Shown here one piece after another: positions 24,708 through 36,244 of a stretch of 64,000 nt of DNA (its first letter is position 1; each line of letters starts with the position of its first letter). The translations under genes and the position numbers were made by a program. Under the pieces are notes generated by a model. That model was given only the letters and a program-made list of their open reading frames with translations. It was not told where the DNA came from and searched no databases. This DNA is from Dioscorea cayenensis subsp. rotundata (Eukaryota > Streptophyta > Magnoliopsida > Dioscoreales > Dioscoreaceae): assembly GCF_009730915.1 (NCBI RefSeq), contig NC_052481.1, positions 20,186,461 through 20,250,460 on the forward strand, read 5' to 3'.

Positions 24708-24720
24708 TGGTATCAGAAGC
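24708..24720 (+). other. Copia primer-binding site
   Basis: TGGTATCAGAAGC, four bases after the 5' LTR, matches the initiator tRNA-Met primer site (TGGTATCAGAGC) with one extra base. Confidence 0.75.
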
Positions 24721-24729
24721 GAGGTTGAG

Positions 24730-25740
24730 ATGGCTATATCCGGAGCAAAATTTGAAGTGGTGAAGTTTGATGGAACTGACAATTGTGGATTGTGGCAAAC
24801 AAGGGTAAATGATCTGTTGGTGCAGCAAGGGATTCTAAAGGCTTTGCGGCTGAAGAAGCTAGATACTATGGAGGCTAAAGATTGGGAAGAACTATAGCAG
24901 CCTGAAATCTACAGTCGAAGAATGGGCGAAGTTGGAAACTCAGTATATGTCCAAATCACTAACGAATAAACTGTATCTGAAGCAAAGGCTGTACGGGCTA
25001 AAGATGCAGGAAGGTTCTGATTTGGTGCAGCACGTGAATGTCTTTAATCAAATAATCACAGATTTAGCTCGACTTGATGTGAGTATTGAGGTCGAAGATT
25101 GAGCGATGATTTTGTTGTGTTCATTACCTTCTTCTTATAAACACCTGGTGACTACTCTTACATATAAGAAAGAAACTATCAAAGTTGAAGAGATTACTAC
25201 AGCCTTGTTGGCACATAGTCAACGGAAGGACAGTGCGGCAGAAAGCTCTCATGGTGACAGTTTATATGTTAAGGGTAATCAGGATCGTGGAAGGAAGTTA
25301 GAGAAGGAGGGTTCCGGAAAACGAAATTCGAAATCAAAGTCTAAGGGCAGAAAGACGATTCATTGCTTCAAATGCAAGGAGGCATGACATATAAAGAGAG
25401 ACTGTCCAAAGTTGAAAAGGCAGACTGATGAAAAATGTGATGAATCATCCAAGTCTGCGAATGTGGTGCAGAGTGACAATTCAGATTGCAGTGATGGTGA
25501 TATGCTTTCAGTTTCAACAAATCAGTTCATGGACGTCTGGATTCTGGATTTGGGATGCTCTTATCATATAATGCCTAATAGGGAGTGGTTCATGTCATAC
25601 AGGTCAGCTTATTCTGGTTCAGTCTATTTAGGTGATGATCGATGTTGCAACATTGCTGGTATTGGTGAAGTCAGAATTAAGATGTATGATGATACTGAAA
25701 AACTAGTATGCCCTACAAAGCCAATTTTAGTTATTGTTTA
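24730..25740 (+). pseudogene. Copia gag and protease start, broken
   Basis: Starts MAISGAKFEVVKFDGTDN (typical copia gag), followed after a frame break by gag helices (LYLKQRLYGLKMQEGSDL), a basic region and a CCHC zinc knuckle CFKCKEA-stop-HIKRDC. The knuckle glycine codon is TGA (25384-25386). Another TGA lies at 25100-25102. The protease active site reads WILDLGCSYHI where the family has D-S-G, so the catalytic loop is altered too. The frame then runs into inserted DNA after MYDDTEKLV. Confidence 0.85.
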
Positions 25741-27070
25741 ATGATAAAATAGTTTTATTTCATTGCATGCATAATTATGGGTATTGTATTATTCATGTTT
25801 GATGATATATTAATATGGGCTTGCATTGTATAGATTTCAAATTAATGATAGAGATCATTAAAGTGAGACATGATTATCTATGTTCCTTGCAACCCAAAAT
25901 AGTTCACAACCTATGAGATAAAATATGATTTTTTATTCATTATTAGTTGTCACATGTTGTACTACTATATGTGATAGCGTGGTATGTCTCAGCCACTAGA
26001 GTGGAGACTTTTAGTAACATTGTGGATATTTGTAGTTGACAAATATTGAACTGGACCATACAGAACTCTTAGACCAAACACTGTCATAGAACAAATGAGT
26101 TATTCTGTTATAGAAAGTCCTTATTATCTGAGAATGTTATTAAATCTTAAGTATAAATTATATTACTTTGATAGTGTCAACCGGTGATGCTAATTACATG
26201 CTATTTACAGACACAATGGGTTATATAATAAATACATGAAGGTTTGTAATCATCCAAGATGGGATCTATCACTCCTATTGTAGGAGAGAATATTCTAGAT
26301 TGTGTTTCTTATGTGTTGGATAAATTCGGCTGGTTAATTTTTTGAAAGTATTTTATTATATATAAAAAATATATATTATTATACATTTTTTTAAATTATT
26401 TTATGTCCAATAGTGTAAAGAAACACATATATAAGTGGAGATCGACAATGCCACTGGTGGTCTAATTATCCCACTTATATGGAATATTTATTGATAGAAG
26501 GACTAATATGTAAATAATTATATTGGGGTCTCATATATGAATATCTCTAATCTTTGGATTAAATTGCAATTTGTTGATGGACATGATTGTGATTTTAAAA
26601 TTAGTATGGACTAAATTGCTAAAGATGTAGTGATCCCAAACGGGTCCACGCTAGATGTTTTAACCTTATCCGAATATATATACTCCCTATAAATATGTGA
26701 TATAAGATTAGGGTTTTTCAATTAATTAATTTGTGATTGTCATAAAAAAGACGGCTACTGCAAAAACTCTAATATTCACATTAGTTGCTTGGAGCAAAAG
26801 AAGCCATCACTTTTTCCGAATCAAGGGTGAAAAGTTCGAGAACATTGCGTGTGTGCATTGGAGGATTTTGTGTTTGTGAAATCTCTGTGAGGTAACCTTG
26901 ATCTTTTACTTATATTCATGTGTTCATGTGATCGATCCCTGATAATTAATCAATTGTTGATTAAATATCAATTAATTGTAATTGATAGTTCTAATTTGAT
27001 TAGAATGGTTTTTCCTAACCCTAATTTGATTAGATCGATTATTTTCTAATAGGTATTGTTTAAACACTTT
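25700..27070 (+). mobile_element. Insertion of about 1.37 kb in the copia polyprotein, probably a solo LTR
   Basis: Copia coding stops after 25700 and resumes with DVRHITDLKKNLLSLG at about 27074, so the intervening DNA is foreign. It has no recognised coding region but carries a TATA-like CTATAAATATG near 26690 followed by a balanced leader-like segment, the layout of an LTR. TTGTTTAA occurs near both ends (25733 and 27056). Exact ends and target duplication were not resolved. Confidence 0.55.
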
Positions 27071-27072
27071 CT

Positions 27073-29815
27073 GATGTTAGGCATATAACAGATTTGAAAA
27101 AGAATCTACTTTCCTTGGGTATTTTGCATAAGAATTGTTTCATTCCTAAAGCAGATGAGGATAGGGGAACCATTAGAATTGTTAAGGGTGTATTGAGTGT
27201 GATGAAAGGAAAGCTAATTGCAAGAAATATCTACAAACTGTTAGGAAGTACAGTTGTAGGTGGAGTTCATTTTGTTGAGTCATATATATGATGACAATAC
27301 AAAATTATGGCACATGTGTCTTGGTCATCTTAGTTAACGTGGGATGACTGAATTGCATAAAAGAAATTTGTTGCATGCTGTTAAAAGCTGCAAGCTTGAT
27401 TTTTGTAAGTTTTGTGTTCTTGGAAAGCATACTAGAGTTAGTTTCTTGACTAGAAAGCACAAAATTGAAGAGATTCTAGATTATGTACATTATGATGTGT
27501 GGGGGCCTACGAGGGAATTGTCATTGGGTGGATCTCAATATTATGTTACTTTTTCAGATGATTTTTCTAGAAAAGTTTGGGTGTATTTTTTGAAACATAA
27601 ATCTGATGTTTTTGCCAAATTCAAGCTATGGAAACCCGAGGTGGAGAACCAAACTGGTAGAAAAATCAAGCATTTGAGATTTGATAATGGCACAGAGTAA
27701 ACAAATTCACAGTTTTAGAAATTTTGTGAGGAGCATGGGATTTAGAGGTATTTTTCAGTGCGCAAGACACCACATCAGAATGGTGTTGCAGAAAGGATGA
27801 ACAGGTCATTGACTGAAAGGGCAAGATGCTTGAGACTGAATGCAGGGTTTCCTAAAAGCTTTTGGGCAGAGGCTGTGAGTATGGCCTGCTACCTCATCAA
27901 TAGATCACCACGGGCATCATTTAGTGGCAAGGTTGTAGAAGAGGTATAGATAGGTAATGCAATTGATTTTGATCACTTACGGATTTTTGATTGTCTCTCT
28001 TATGTGCATGAACCTGGTGATGAAAGATCAAAACTTGATCCAAAATCGAAGAAGTGTATCTTTCTGGGCTACAAGAAAGGTGTCAAAGGATATAAATTTT
28101 GGGATCTGATTGCAAAGAAAGTGGTGATCAGTAGAGATGCAGTTTTTGATGAGCAGTTCATGTTGCAGCAGCATCAAGACAAAGACCAGAAAATAGTTCT
28201 AGTTTAGATATATTGCAAATGGATTAAGAACCTCATCCAATAGTAGTTGAGAGAGTTGAAAGTCTAAATCCAACATCTGGTGGTTCTAATACAGATGATC
28301 TGTAAAATTATAATCTAGTCAGAGATAGACAAAGACATACCAATGTAAAGCCTCCAAGCAGATTGGATTATGAAGACATGGTCTCTTTTGCACTCCTCAT
28401 TACTAGTGATGATCCAACTAGCTTTCAAGAAGCTATCACTAGCCAGGAGAAAAAGGAATGGATGTGTGCAATGGTTGAGGAGATGGAGTCTTTGCAGAAA
28501 AATCATACATGGGAGCTAGTTCACCTTCTAGAGGGAAAGAAGGCTATTGGGTGCAAGTGGGTGTACAAAAAAAAACCTAGCAGTATTAGAAAAAGAAGGC
28601 GAAAAGTTCAAGGCTCGATTAGTAGTAAAGGGATTTTCACAACAGAAGGGGATAGATTATGATGAAATTTTTTCTCCTGTGATTAGGCATACTTCAATCA
28701 GATCAGTACTTGCATTAGTAGCTTGTTGGGATTTGCATTTAAAGCAGATGGATGTTAAAACTGCTTTTTTACATGGTGATCTAGATGAGCAGATTTACAT
28801 GGTGCAGCCAGACAGATTCACTCAACCTAGACATGAGCATCTAGTTTGTAGGTTAAAGAAATTATTGTATGGGTTGAAACAGTCTCCAAGACAATGGTAC
28901 AAGCGGTTCGACTCATACATGATTTAGATTGACTATAGACGATGTGAGTATGATTGTTGTGTTTATGTTAATAGTCTTGATAATGGTTTTTTTATTTTTC
29001 TGTTACTATATGTTGATGATATGTTGATTGCTGCAAAGAACATGTATGATGTCCTTGGTTGAAAGCTTTGTTGAGCCAAGAATTTGACATGAAAGACTTA
29101 GGTACTGCAAAGAAAAATTCTTCGAATGGAGATTCACAGAGATAGAGGCTCAAGAAAACTATAACTATCTCAACAAGGTTATGTTGAGAAAGTGTTAGAC
29201 AGGGTTGAGATGAGCAAAGCAAAGTCAGTGAGCACTCCATTGGCAAATCATTTTAAGCTTTCTTCAGAACAGTGTCCTAAGATAGATAAGGAAATTGAAG
29301 ACATGGCAAATGTTCCATATTCTAGTGCAATTGTCTGCTTGATGTATGCTATGGTATGTATTCGTCCTGACTTGGCCATGTTGTTAGTCAAGTTTGTAAG
29401 TAAATGTCTAAACTAGGTAGACGACATTGGGAAGCAGTCAAGTGGATTTTCAGGTATCTGAAAGGTACTGTAGGGTATGGAATTGTTTATGGCAGTCAGG
29501 AGAATGATCCTTTAATTGTAGGATATGTCGATTTAGACTATGCTGATGATTTGGATGACAGAAGGTCTATAACTGGGTATGTTTTTACTTTTGGTGGAGG
29601 GGCTATATGTTGGAAATCAACAGTTCAGTCTATTGTGGCATTATCTACAACTGAAGCTGAGTACATGGTAGTAGCTGAAGCTGCTAAAGAAGCCTTATGG
29701 CTTACTGTGATAGTGAAGGAACTGGGTGTTAAGAAAGATGGAGTTCAGTTGCTTTGTGATAGTCAAAGTGCTATTTATTTGCTAAGAACCAGGTGATGTG
29801 AGGTTTCACAAGATT
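27073..29815 (+). pseudogene. Copia integrase, reverse transcriptase and RNase H, broken
   Basis: In order: the GAG-pre-integrase segment (LWHMCLGHLS, CKFCVLGKHTRVSF), integrase core (DYVHYDVWGPTRE, FSDDFSRKVWVYF, HLRFDNGTE, TPHQNGVAERMNRSLTERAR), RT (ARLVVKGFSQQKGIDYDE, MDVKTAFLHGDLDEQIYM, LKKLLYGLKQSPRQWYKRFD, LLYVDDMLIAA) and RNase H (STTEAEYMVVAEAAKEALWL). Catalytic DDE and YVDD residues are still visible, but stops occur at about 27332, 27698, 27947, 28205 and 28925, and a nine-A run at 28567-28575 shifts the frame. No long functional product is possible. Confidence 0.92.
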
Positions 29816-30022
29816 AGAGAGTTGATTGCATCTGGTGAGATGCTATTGCAGAAGGTTCATACTAGTAAGAATGCAGCTGATATGTTGACCAAGTTGGTTA
29901 CTATCAACAAGTTGATGCATTGCTTGGACTTGTTGAATGTTGATTTCTGCTAGACAGGTAAGGTAGCCCAACCCATTTTGGTGAGTGTCCTAAAGGGCTT
30001 GATATTCGCCAAGGTGGAGATT

Positions 30023-30252
30023 TGTTAGGTATGGCTCATATACTAAATAAAATACAGATGCTTGGGGGTGCGGGGGCAACGCCCCGCGGTACGGTACAAG
30101 GTAAATTTGTAACCCTAATTAATTCTTTTCTTCTGAATTAATAAAAGAGGCCACCGCTCATCGCTCTCGAGGACGTAGGTATCTCACCGAACCTTGTTAA
30201 ATCTTTGTCTCCTTTTATTCTTGTGATTATTAGCATGTTTTTTTCTGTCAAT
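30023..30252 (+). repeat. 3' LTR of the copia element
   Basis: TGTTAGGTATGGCTC to CTGTCAAT, followed directly by the target duplication GGCGAG. Shares the GCGGTACGGTA, AATTAATTCTTTTCTTCTG and GAGGACGTA blocks with the 5' LTR. Confidence 0.88.
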
Positions 30253-30547
30253 GGCGAGGATTGAAGGCTGCTCTCTAATTCATACCTCCAAGCTTCGGTA
30301 TGGGAGAACCGAATGAGAGAAATATGATTGGGTTCAAAATTGAGTGATGGGGAAGCAAATTAACTTTTTAAAATATATTTTTTATATAAGTTCTCTGATA
30401 ATTTTTAATTGTTTTTATATAGGTTTTATTTCTTAGTTTTAGTGGGAGTTAATTGAAAAAAATAAAAAAAAAGATATTATTTAATGAATTTTACAAAGTT
30501 GAGTGGGGGCAGTTGCTCCCACTGCCTCCACTATAGATCCTTCCTTG

Positions 30548-30927
30548 ATTTTAATAGTATATGTGAAAAAAATCTTGAAGAATAAGATAGATTTGCATGC
30601 ATGCCACTCAAGATTGCATAATTACATATAATTTTTAGGGGCATATGTGAAAAAACTCCTAGCTTATAAATCTCTGCCAATGTTTAGGTGTAAAGCAAGT
30701 TCTCTGGTTGCATTTATTAATTTTGAGGGGAGTTAATTAGGAAATTAGATAAATTGGTATAGTAGCTTTGAGTGGTTCCTTCAAAAATATTACTTGCATG
30801 TATTCCCCAAGTTGTGCTTTAAATGTATAAGCAATGAGATATATAGAGCAAACTAATTATAATGAGTTGTCTATGATGATGTCTCTCATGACCTCCCGCA
30901 TTTTAAGAAACCAATTTTTACAATTGA
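30548..30927. other. Intergenic spacer, no gene seen
   Basis: Starts with the hAT right flank; nothing recognised after it. Confidence 0.5.
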
Positions 30928-31313
30928 GGGGGGCATTCATTTTTGAGGAAGTAGAGGGAAGTGATATGACTTTCCCCAACTTTTGGTGTTCTTTTGTCCA
31001 GAGTAGGGGAAGTGTAACTTCCCCTCACTTTTGACTGAAGTGGATTTTAAACTAAACCTCTTTTAGTAATTTTTTTTTACTGAAACTAGGGGTGGGGGAG
31101 TGATTCATTCTATAAAAACCAACTTCTCCCCACTTCCATTTTTTTTAACTCATATAGAAGTCCACTCAATGGTCAAACTCTTTAGTTCCATTTTCACTTT
31201 CTAACAAATGTACACCAGAAGTACTGAAAGTGATATCACTTCTTCCACATCAGAGAAGTGACGCTTTCCTCCACTTCCCACTTCTCTCCATTTCCCCCAA
31301 AATAAAAGCCCCC
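30928..31313. mobile_element. MITE with imperfect TIRs of about 36 bp
   Basis: The left end GGGGGGCATTCATTTTTGAG, then GGAAGTAGAGGGAAGTG, mirrors the right end (inverted AGGGGGCTTTTATTTTGGGG, then GAAATGGAGAGAAGTG). CTTCCCC/GGGGAAG motifs recur internally. No coding. The target duplication was not resolved. Confidence 0.6.
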
Positions 31314-31559
31314 TGAATGTAATTACTCAAACAGGGCTCAAACATGAAGAACCAAAGGGACACATATTCCTAATTCTCGAAGCTTGGAACCAAATAAATA
31401 TGTGACAGTATGGTTTTGATTAATTCCCAATGAACCATTGAATTGAAAATTAAATTTGAATGCTCATGCAAGTTGGTGTGCAAATTATTAATTTTTTCTT
31501 GATGACTGATACTTTTTTTAGTGTTTTCATTTTGTGGTATACTATTTGAATTCAATTTA

Positions 31560-31880
31560 ATGTAAAAAATATATATTTGATGAGACCTAAGTTTACATAA
31601 TTTGATTTATCCCTGCTAAACAAACAAACCTATGTGACTGTAGGATGGTAAAGGGGATCATGCCATCTCAGAGTGCATAATTGGGAGATAGGTAGAAGAT
31701 ATATACCATGAGTACATTATCCATTGTCTTTGTTACCGTGCAAGGTCCTCTCGTTTCTCTTCTATATATAGGTTTATGGTTTAGAGTTCCTCTTCTTTAC
31801 TCTCCATATATACTGTTGCTTGGGGGTTTCACTGTGTTGTTGAAACCGTAATTGTAATTAATGTAGTAATCTCCAAAGAA
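31560..31880 (+). repeat. Promoter-like module, copy A (FNR-upstream family)
   Basis: Shares with the DNA just upstream of the FNR-like gene: TTTATCCCTGCTAAACAAAC, TATGTGACTGTAGGATGGTAAA, GAGTGCATAATTGGGA, a TATA region (TTCTATATATAGG near 31760), AGAGTTCCTCTTCTTTA and GTGTTGTTGAAACC, which aligns with the start of the FNR leader. No coding sequence follows; a Harbinger-like element begins at 31892. Confidence 0.6.
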
Positions 31881-31891
31881 CATAGCACTAA

Positions 31892-32826
31892 GGTAGCGTT
31901 TGGTTAGATATAGTTGAAAATGCAGTGGATTTCAAATTACAATGTAGTTGTAATTACTGTATTTAAAAATACAAGGAGTATTAAAACTAGTGTTTGGTTT
32001 GATGTAGTTGGAATGCTGGATTATAAAATTTTATGTTTGGTTGGAGGAATTTGTAAATCTGGATTTTGAAAACATTATTTAGTTGGATGTATTTTTAGGA
32101 TATAAATACCTTTGGTGAGGTTACCCCACCTTGGTTCAGCATTAAGTTTAATTAATTATAAATACACAATTAAATGTTATTAATAGTATCAAAACATAAT
32201 TATACATAGAATTACTTATTTTAATATATAATTATTTTTTCATTACAATTTATTGTTAATTTTAATAATTATATTAAATATATTACATAATTTATGATTT
32301 TTTAAAGCAAAGTATTAATAAAAATATAATAATAAGCCTTTATTATTAATAATTATATTAAATTTGTTAATTTTAATTTTTTTCATTTTATATGAAGATA
32401 AAATATAATAATATACTATTTTTTATTTTACATGATGGAAGATCTTAGCCTACTAAATAAAAAATTAAAGATAAAAATTTGTAAAACAATAAAAACTTAG
32501 AAAAAAAGAAATTACAAGTTTTCAAAAAAACAAAGATAAAGATGAGTCTAAATTTTTTATTATCATGTGAAGATCTTGGTTTGAGAAATAATAAAAAGAT
32601 AAAAATTCCATATCACATGACACCATGTGCAAGACTCGCTTTAAATTCCAAACTTCAGGAGTTTGAACTACGCCCGATTTGGGCATAGTTACAAATCCAA
32701 CAAAATCTCTTACCACTGTAGTTATAACTACTTTGAATTCCTCAAATTCAGCCAAACAAATATCAGATTTTACAAGATCATATAATTCCAATTACATGTA
32801 CTTTTAAATATGGCCAAACAAACACA
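31892..32826. mobile_element. Harbinger-like non-autonomous element (GTTTGGTT family)
   Basis: GGTAGCGTTTGGTTAGAT after TAA, then TGCAGTGGATTT, AATACAAGGAG and GTGTTTGGTTTGATGTA blocks as in the 45668 element. The right end has ATGGCCAAACAAACAC. The short minus ORF inside (32522-32791) has no family resemblance. Confidence 0.65.
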
Positions 32827-33067
32827 TGATTTCAATTAAGTTACTAATCTAGAACAACAATGAAAATCTATTGAATGTACCACTTCCACAGCTCTTCTTT
32901 CATGCAAACTTAGTAATCTTTAGGGCAAAAATATCACTTGATCAAGTTCCAATAATGGAAACCAACACAATCACTAATAGATGACTTGCTTAGCAGCAGT
33001 TACAGTTGTACAAACAATTACAACAATAAATCTCCGTGGCTAATAACAAGCTAGTAATCAAAACAAG
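32827..33067. other. Spacer, no gene seen
   Basis: Nothing recognised. Confidence 0.4.
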
Positions 33068-33240
33068 CACTATGCTAGAAAAGGGTTTTAGAAACGGTTT
33101 TCAAAGGCTAAAACTTCCTATAAAAAGTTAGCGATGTTTTTTTTTCACAACTAATTTAGAGGCATTTATAACCATCTAAAAGATTAATAACATTTAAATG
33201 CTTTTAGAGGTGGTTATAACCACCTCTAAAATCTACTCTA
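33068..33240. mobile_element. CACTA-like fragment with subterminal inverted repeats
   Basis: CACTATGCTAGAAAAGGG resembles a CACTA terminus. It is followed by AGAGGCATTTATAACCATCT and a perfect 30-bp palindrome at 33202-33231 centred on GGTTATAACC. Such TTAGAGGYGGTTATAACC repeats are typical of CACTA subterminal regions. Only one end is seen. Confidence 0.5.
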
Positions 33241-34327
33241 AGCTGCATTTAATGTATTTTTCCATTCATTTTTAGCTGCAAGTGTACAAGGCAAATCTTG
33301 GAACACATTCATAAGTATCTTAGAATCAATTTCATTCATTTTTATTAACAAGTCATGAGCATATCAAGGACAATGTATTATGCTTAATTACACAAAGTAA
33401 AGAATTTGGCACCATCTTATCTATCTCTATTACAATTTTTTAGTTGATATTAAAAATTATCATTGTTGTTTTCTCTTAACATTGGGACTGTTTTTTGCTT
33501 TGTTGCATAAGTGATTCATGATGTGAAGAACTTGTTCGAGTTTATTGTAATTCCCTAATCTTCAAACCGCTTAATCCTTGACCTAGGAGTTCTCCTTACA
33601 AAAAAAATATAATTGCAATTAAAATCAAATAAAAAATTATTAAATGCTAGAATATGAAATTCTTAACATGCATAATCTTAGTTAATTTTTCTAAAAGTGA
33701 TATGACTCTAGAATATGCTCATTAGAAGCATTTATTTACTTTAAGTATATTGATATTGTGACCTTTGCTTAGAATTTTTGTGAATAATTTTAAAATGAAT
33801 CATAAGATTAGTTTTATATATGTTATCCTATTTCTTTTATGCTATATTAAACTGAGGAAGAATACGTAAATAAATAAAATTGCGGAAAACATAGGTTCTC
33901 CTATTTCTTTTATTAGTAAATAGTGAAGTTTAAACCAGGTCAGCAAACTAATTCTTATATGTAAAGGATTTTAATCATTTTCTCAGGGTAATTCAACAAC
34001 TATTTTCTTTATCCTTTGCTTTTTCTTTGTTGATTTGTTACATCAACCTTATATTGAGATCTGATTGAAGGTATGGGCAGCGCCCGACGCGTGGTGGCAG
34101 CTGGTGAAGATGTGAAGCATGGATGCATGGTTGTCGTTCACATACAAGCATGGTGCCCAAGTTATTAAGTGTACTGTTATGTTTAAGTATAAGTTGATGG
34201 TGTTTTGTAATGGAGAGAGCATTGAATGCTCTTAGTATCTCTTGGTGTTCTTATCTAGCCAATAGGGATGTGTTTTAAAGAAAAGGTATAGCCAATAGCA
34301 TGCTCGTGTTGAACCTCTTGACTGGTT
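33241..34327. other. Intergenic DNA, no gene seen
   Basis: 34060-34320 is more balanced in composition (TATGGGCAGCGCCCGACG, TGTAATGGAGAGAGC) and may be LTR debris. Not identifiable. Confidence 0.4.
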
Positions 34328-36048
34328 GATAGGAATGCAAGTGTATGCGTTGATCGCGTAATAAAGTGTGCGTAAGTGTAGAGTGTCAGTCTATAGGGAA
34401 GAAGGTGAATACTAGTAATGACTCTAAACCCAAAAATAGCCTGAAAGGTCGAGTGGTGTGTATGAGAACAAAAGCAAATAAAAACAAGAAAATACGGGAA
34501 ATAATATGAGAGAAGTCAAGGAAGAAAACGATGTCCGGAAATAGCATTCCTCTAGGGTGATGAGGTATAGGACAATGGTTGTCTAGGCATACAATCCTAT
34601 TTGAACAGAAAGGTTTCTAGATTTATACAAAACCCCGATTTCTCAGGCGAAATGTAACTAAATAGGTGCAGAGTTGATACAAACATCCAGACAATCTCAT
34701 TAACATTGTATGAAACGTTATTGTGGGTTAATGACAATCTCTTAAGTAGATAATCTCCCCAAAAAGAGAGATTATCCTAATCCAAATACAGAGCAGAAAT
34801 GCGATTTCTCCTAAAATCCACTCCACATGATTGCAAAGAACACAGAGATTATCACTAACCCAATCGGAAGGATTGTGGGAGACAGTCTTCTAGATACCCT
34901 AACTAAAGGTGTACCCACTCCTCTCAAATTGCAACAAGTCTATGCTAGGTGGGAATTTTTTTTTGTCATGTAGCAATACCAAGTATGATAGCTAGGGCCT
35001 TCACCTTATTAGCAATCAAGCATTCAATCACACAATTATACTCAAATAGATATGATTACAAATGAGAAATCAAATAAAGCATTAAAGATCCAACAGCCAA
35101 AGTAAAAAATATAAACCTTAGGGTTCAACTATACCCAAACATCTACAAATTAACCCTCCATTAATGAAGGACAAGTATTCAAGATACAAATAATGAAGTA
35201 AAACATGAAAGCCATGAAAACCCCCTTTTCAATCCCTAGGATAAAGAATCGCCAGAGAAGTTGCTTGATAAACCTCCACACATGCCACCAAGATGAGCTT
35301 GACGGCTATGATCTTCAATCTCCTTGAATGTAGATCAGAATCCCTCTCCAAATTGCTCCTTAAGTGCTGGTAATTCATCTCTTTTCTTCTCTAACCTCGT
35401 CTCCAAGAATTGCTGAAATAGATAATGCCTTAAAAATCCTCATAAGTTCTATTTATACCTGACTGCTTACGAGCTGTTTACGGGCGTAAGGGATAGGCCA
35501 CAAGGGAGCTGGAGAAGATGGTTGGAAGCCTTACGAGAACACTTACGCCGTAAGGTCTTATGTTTGTGTTACAGTCCAGCTTACGGCTGTAAGCGCTGGA
35601 CCGTAAGCTTCATTGTTTAGTTTCTTGCGACCGTTCTTACGGGAGTATGCTGTGGTCCTAAGCTCCTCTAGATGGTTCTTACGGGCATCCTTATGTGCAT
35701 AAGCCTTGCATGTAAGGTCTGCTAAGTTAGCTCTAAATCCTTCTTTATGGGCATAAGCAAGCTCGCAAGATTCTCTGGAACTTACTTACGGCCGTAAGGT
35801 TGACGGTAAACTGCACGTAAGCCACCCAGTTTTCTTTGTCCTTGTTCTAATGATGCTGAGAGAGCTCCAAATTCGTTGTTTGGCGTTTGAAATTCTTCCT
35901 TTGGCTCTCTCTCTTCTTTAAGCACGGGCCTAAGCCTATTAATACAAAACACACCATATTTAGCATCGAATTCCACAATATGGTTCTAACATGCCAATTG
36001 AGTGTACAAAATGATATTAACTACATTAACATTGTGCACTCATCATTA
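34328..36048 (-). mobile_element. LTR-like repeat, copy 1 (TTACGGCCGTAA family)
   Basis: Homologous along its length to 38258-39472. Read on the minus strand it starts TGATGAGTGCACAATG and ends ACTTGCATTCCTATCA, the TG..CA pattern of an LTR. Shared blocks include TCTATGCTAGGTGGG, GCCAAGGTGAGCTTGAC-like DNA and a short minus ORF at 35782-35976 (MEFDAKYGVFCINRLRPVLK) whose start is also present in copy 2. No matching 5-bp flanks were found, so it may be a solo LTR or fragment. Confidence 0.6.
35465..35825. repeat. Cluster of palindromic TTACGGCCGTAA motifs (copy 1)
   Basis: At least seven CTTACG-type and CGTAAG-type motifs occur in about 360 bp, several as near-perfect palindromes (CTTACGGCTGTAAGC, TTACGGGCGTAAGG, CTTACGGCCGTAAGG), spaced 25-60 bp. 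The second copy of the repeat has the same cluster at 38882-39245. Confidence 0.8.
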
Positions 36049-36244
36049 GTTCCTTTTTAAATATAATATGAATAAGAGCATGAAGCTCATCTGCTAGTTC
36101 TAAATCTTTGAATGGTCTTTTTCCTACTAACATAGCATTACGTAAAAACCTTTTCCCAAGTTCTCTGAAGAGCATTTCATCAAACACATGTGCCTTCTTT
36201 GCATTTATTGTGATTTCTGACCAACACCTTATAATTGTCTATCA

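Larger units (their letters stand above)
24369..30252 (+). mobile_element. Ty1/copia LTR retrotransposon, decayed, with an internal insertion
   Basis: Two related LTRs (24369-24704, 30023-30252) flank gag, protease, integrase, RT and RNase H remnants in copia order. GGCGAG stands immediately outside both ends (24363-24368 and 30253-30258), a target-site duplication. A primer-binding site follows the 5' LTR and a purine-rich AAGGTGGAGA precedes the 3' LTR. It sits inside the hAT element. RT and RNase H motifs look Tork/TNT1-like, but the lineage needs a tree. Confidence 0.92.
23680..30547 (-). mobile_element. hAT element, interrupted by a copia element
   Basis: The left end CAGGGATAGATCTAAG is mirrored by the inverted right end CAAGGAAGGATCTATAG, and GGGGGCA/TGCCCCC blocks follow at both ends. 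The 8-bp flanks ACTTTAAT (23672-23679) and ATTTTAAT (30548-30555) differ by one base. Without the copia insertion about 1 kb remains, carrying only the decayed C-terminal part of a transposase, so it was already a deletion derivative. Confidence 0.75.

Noticed and set aside
36030..36178. Downstream extension of the OGG1 remnant (DEMLFRELGKRFLRN frame)
   Set aside because: It does not resemble the OGG1 C-terminus and is in another frame; left unassigned.
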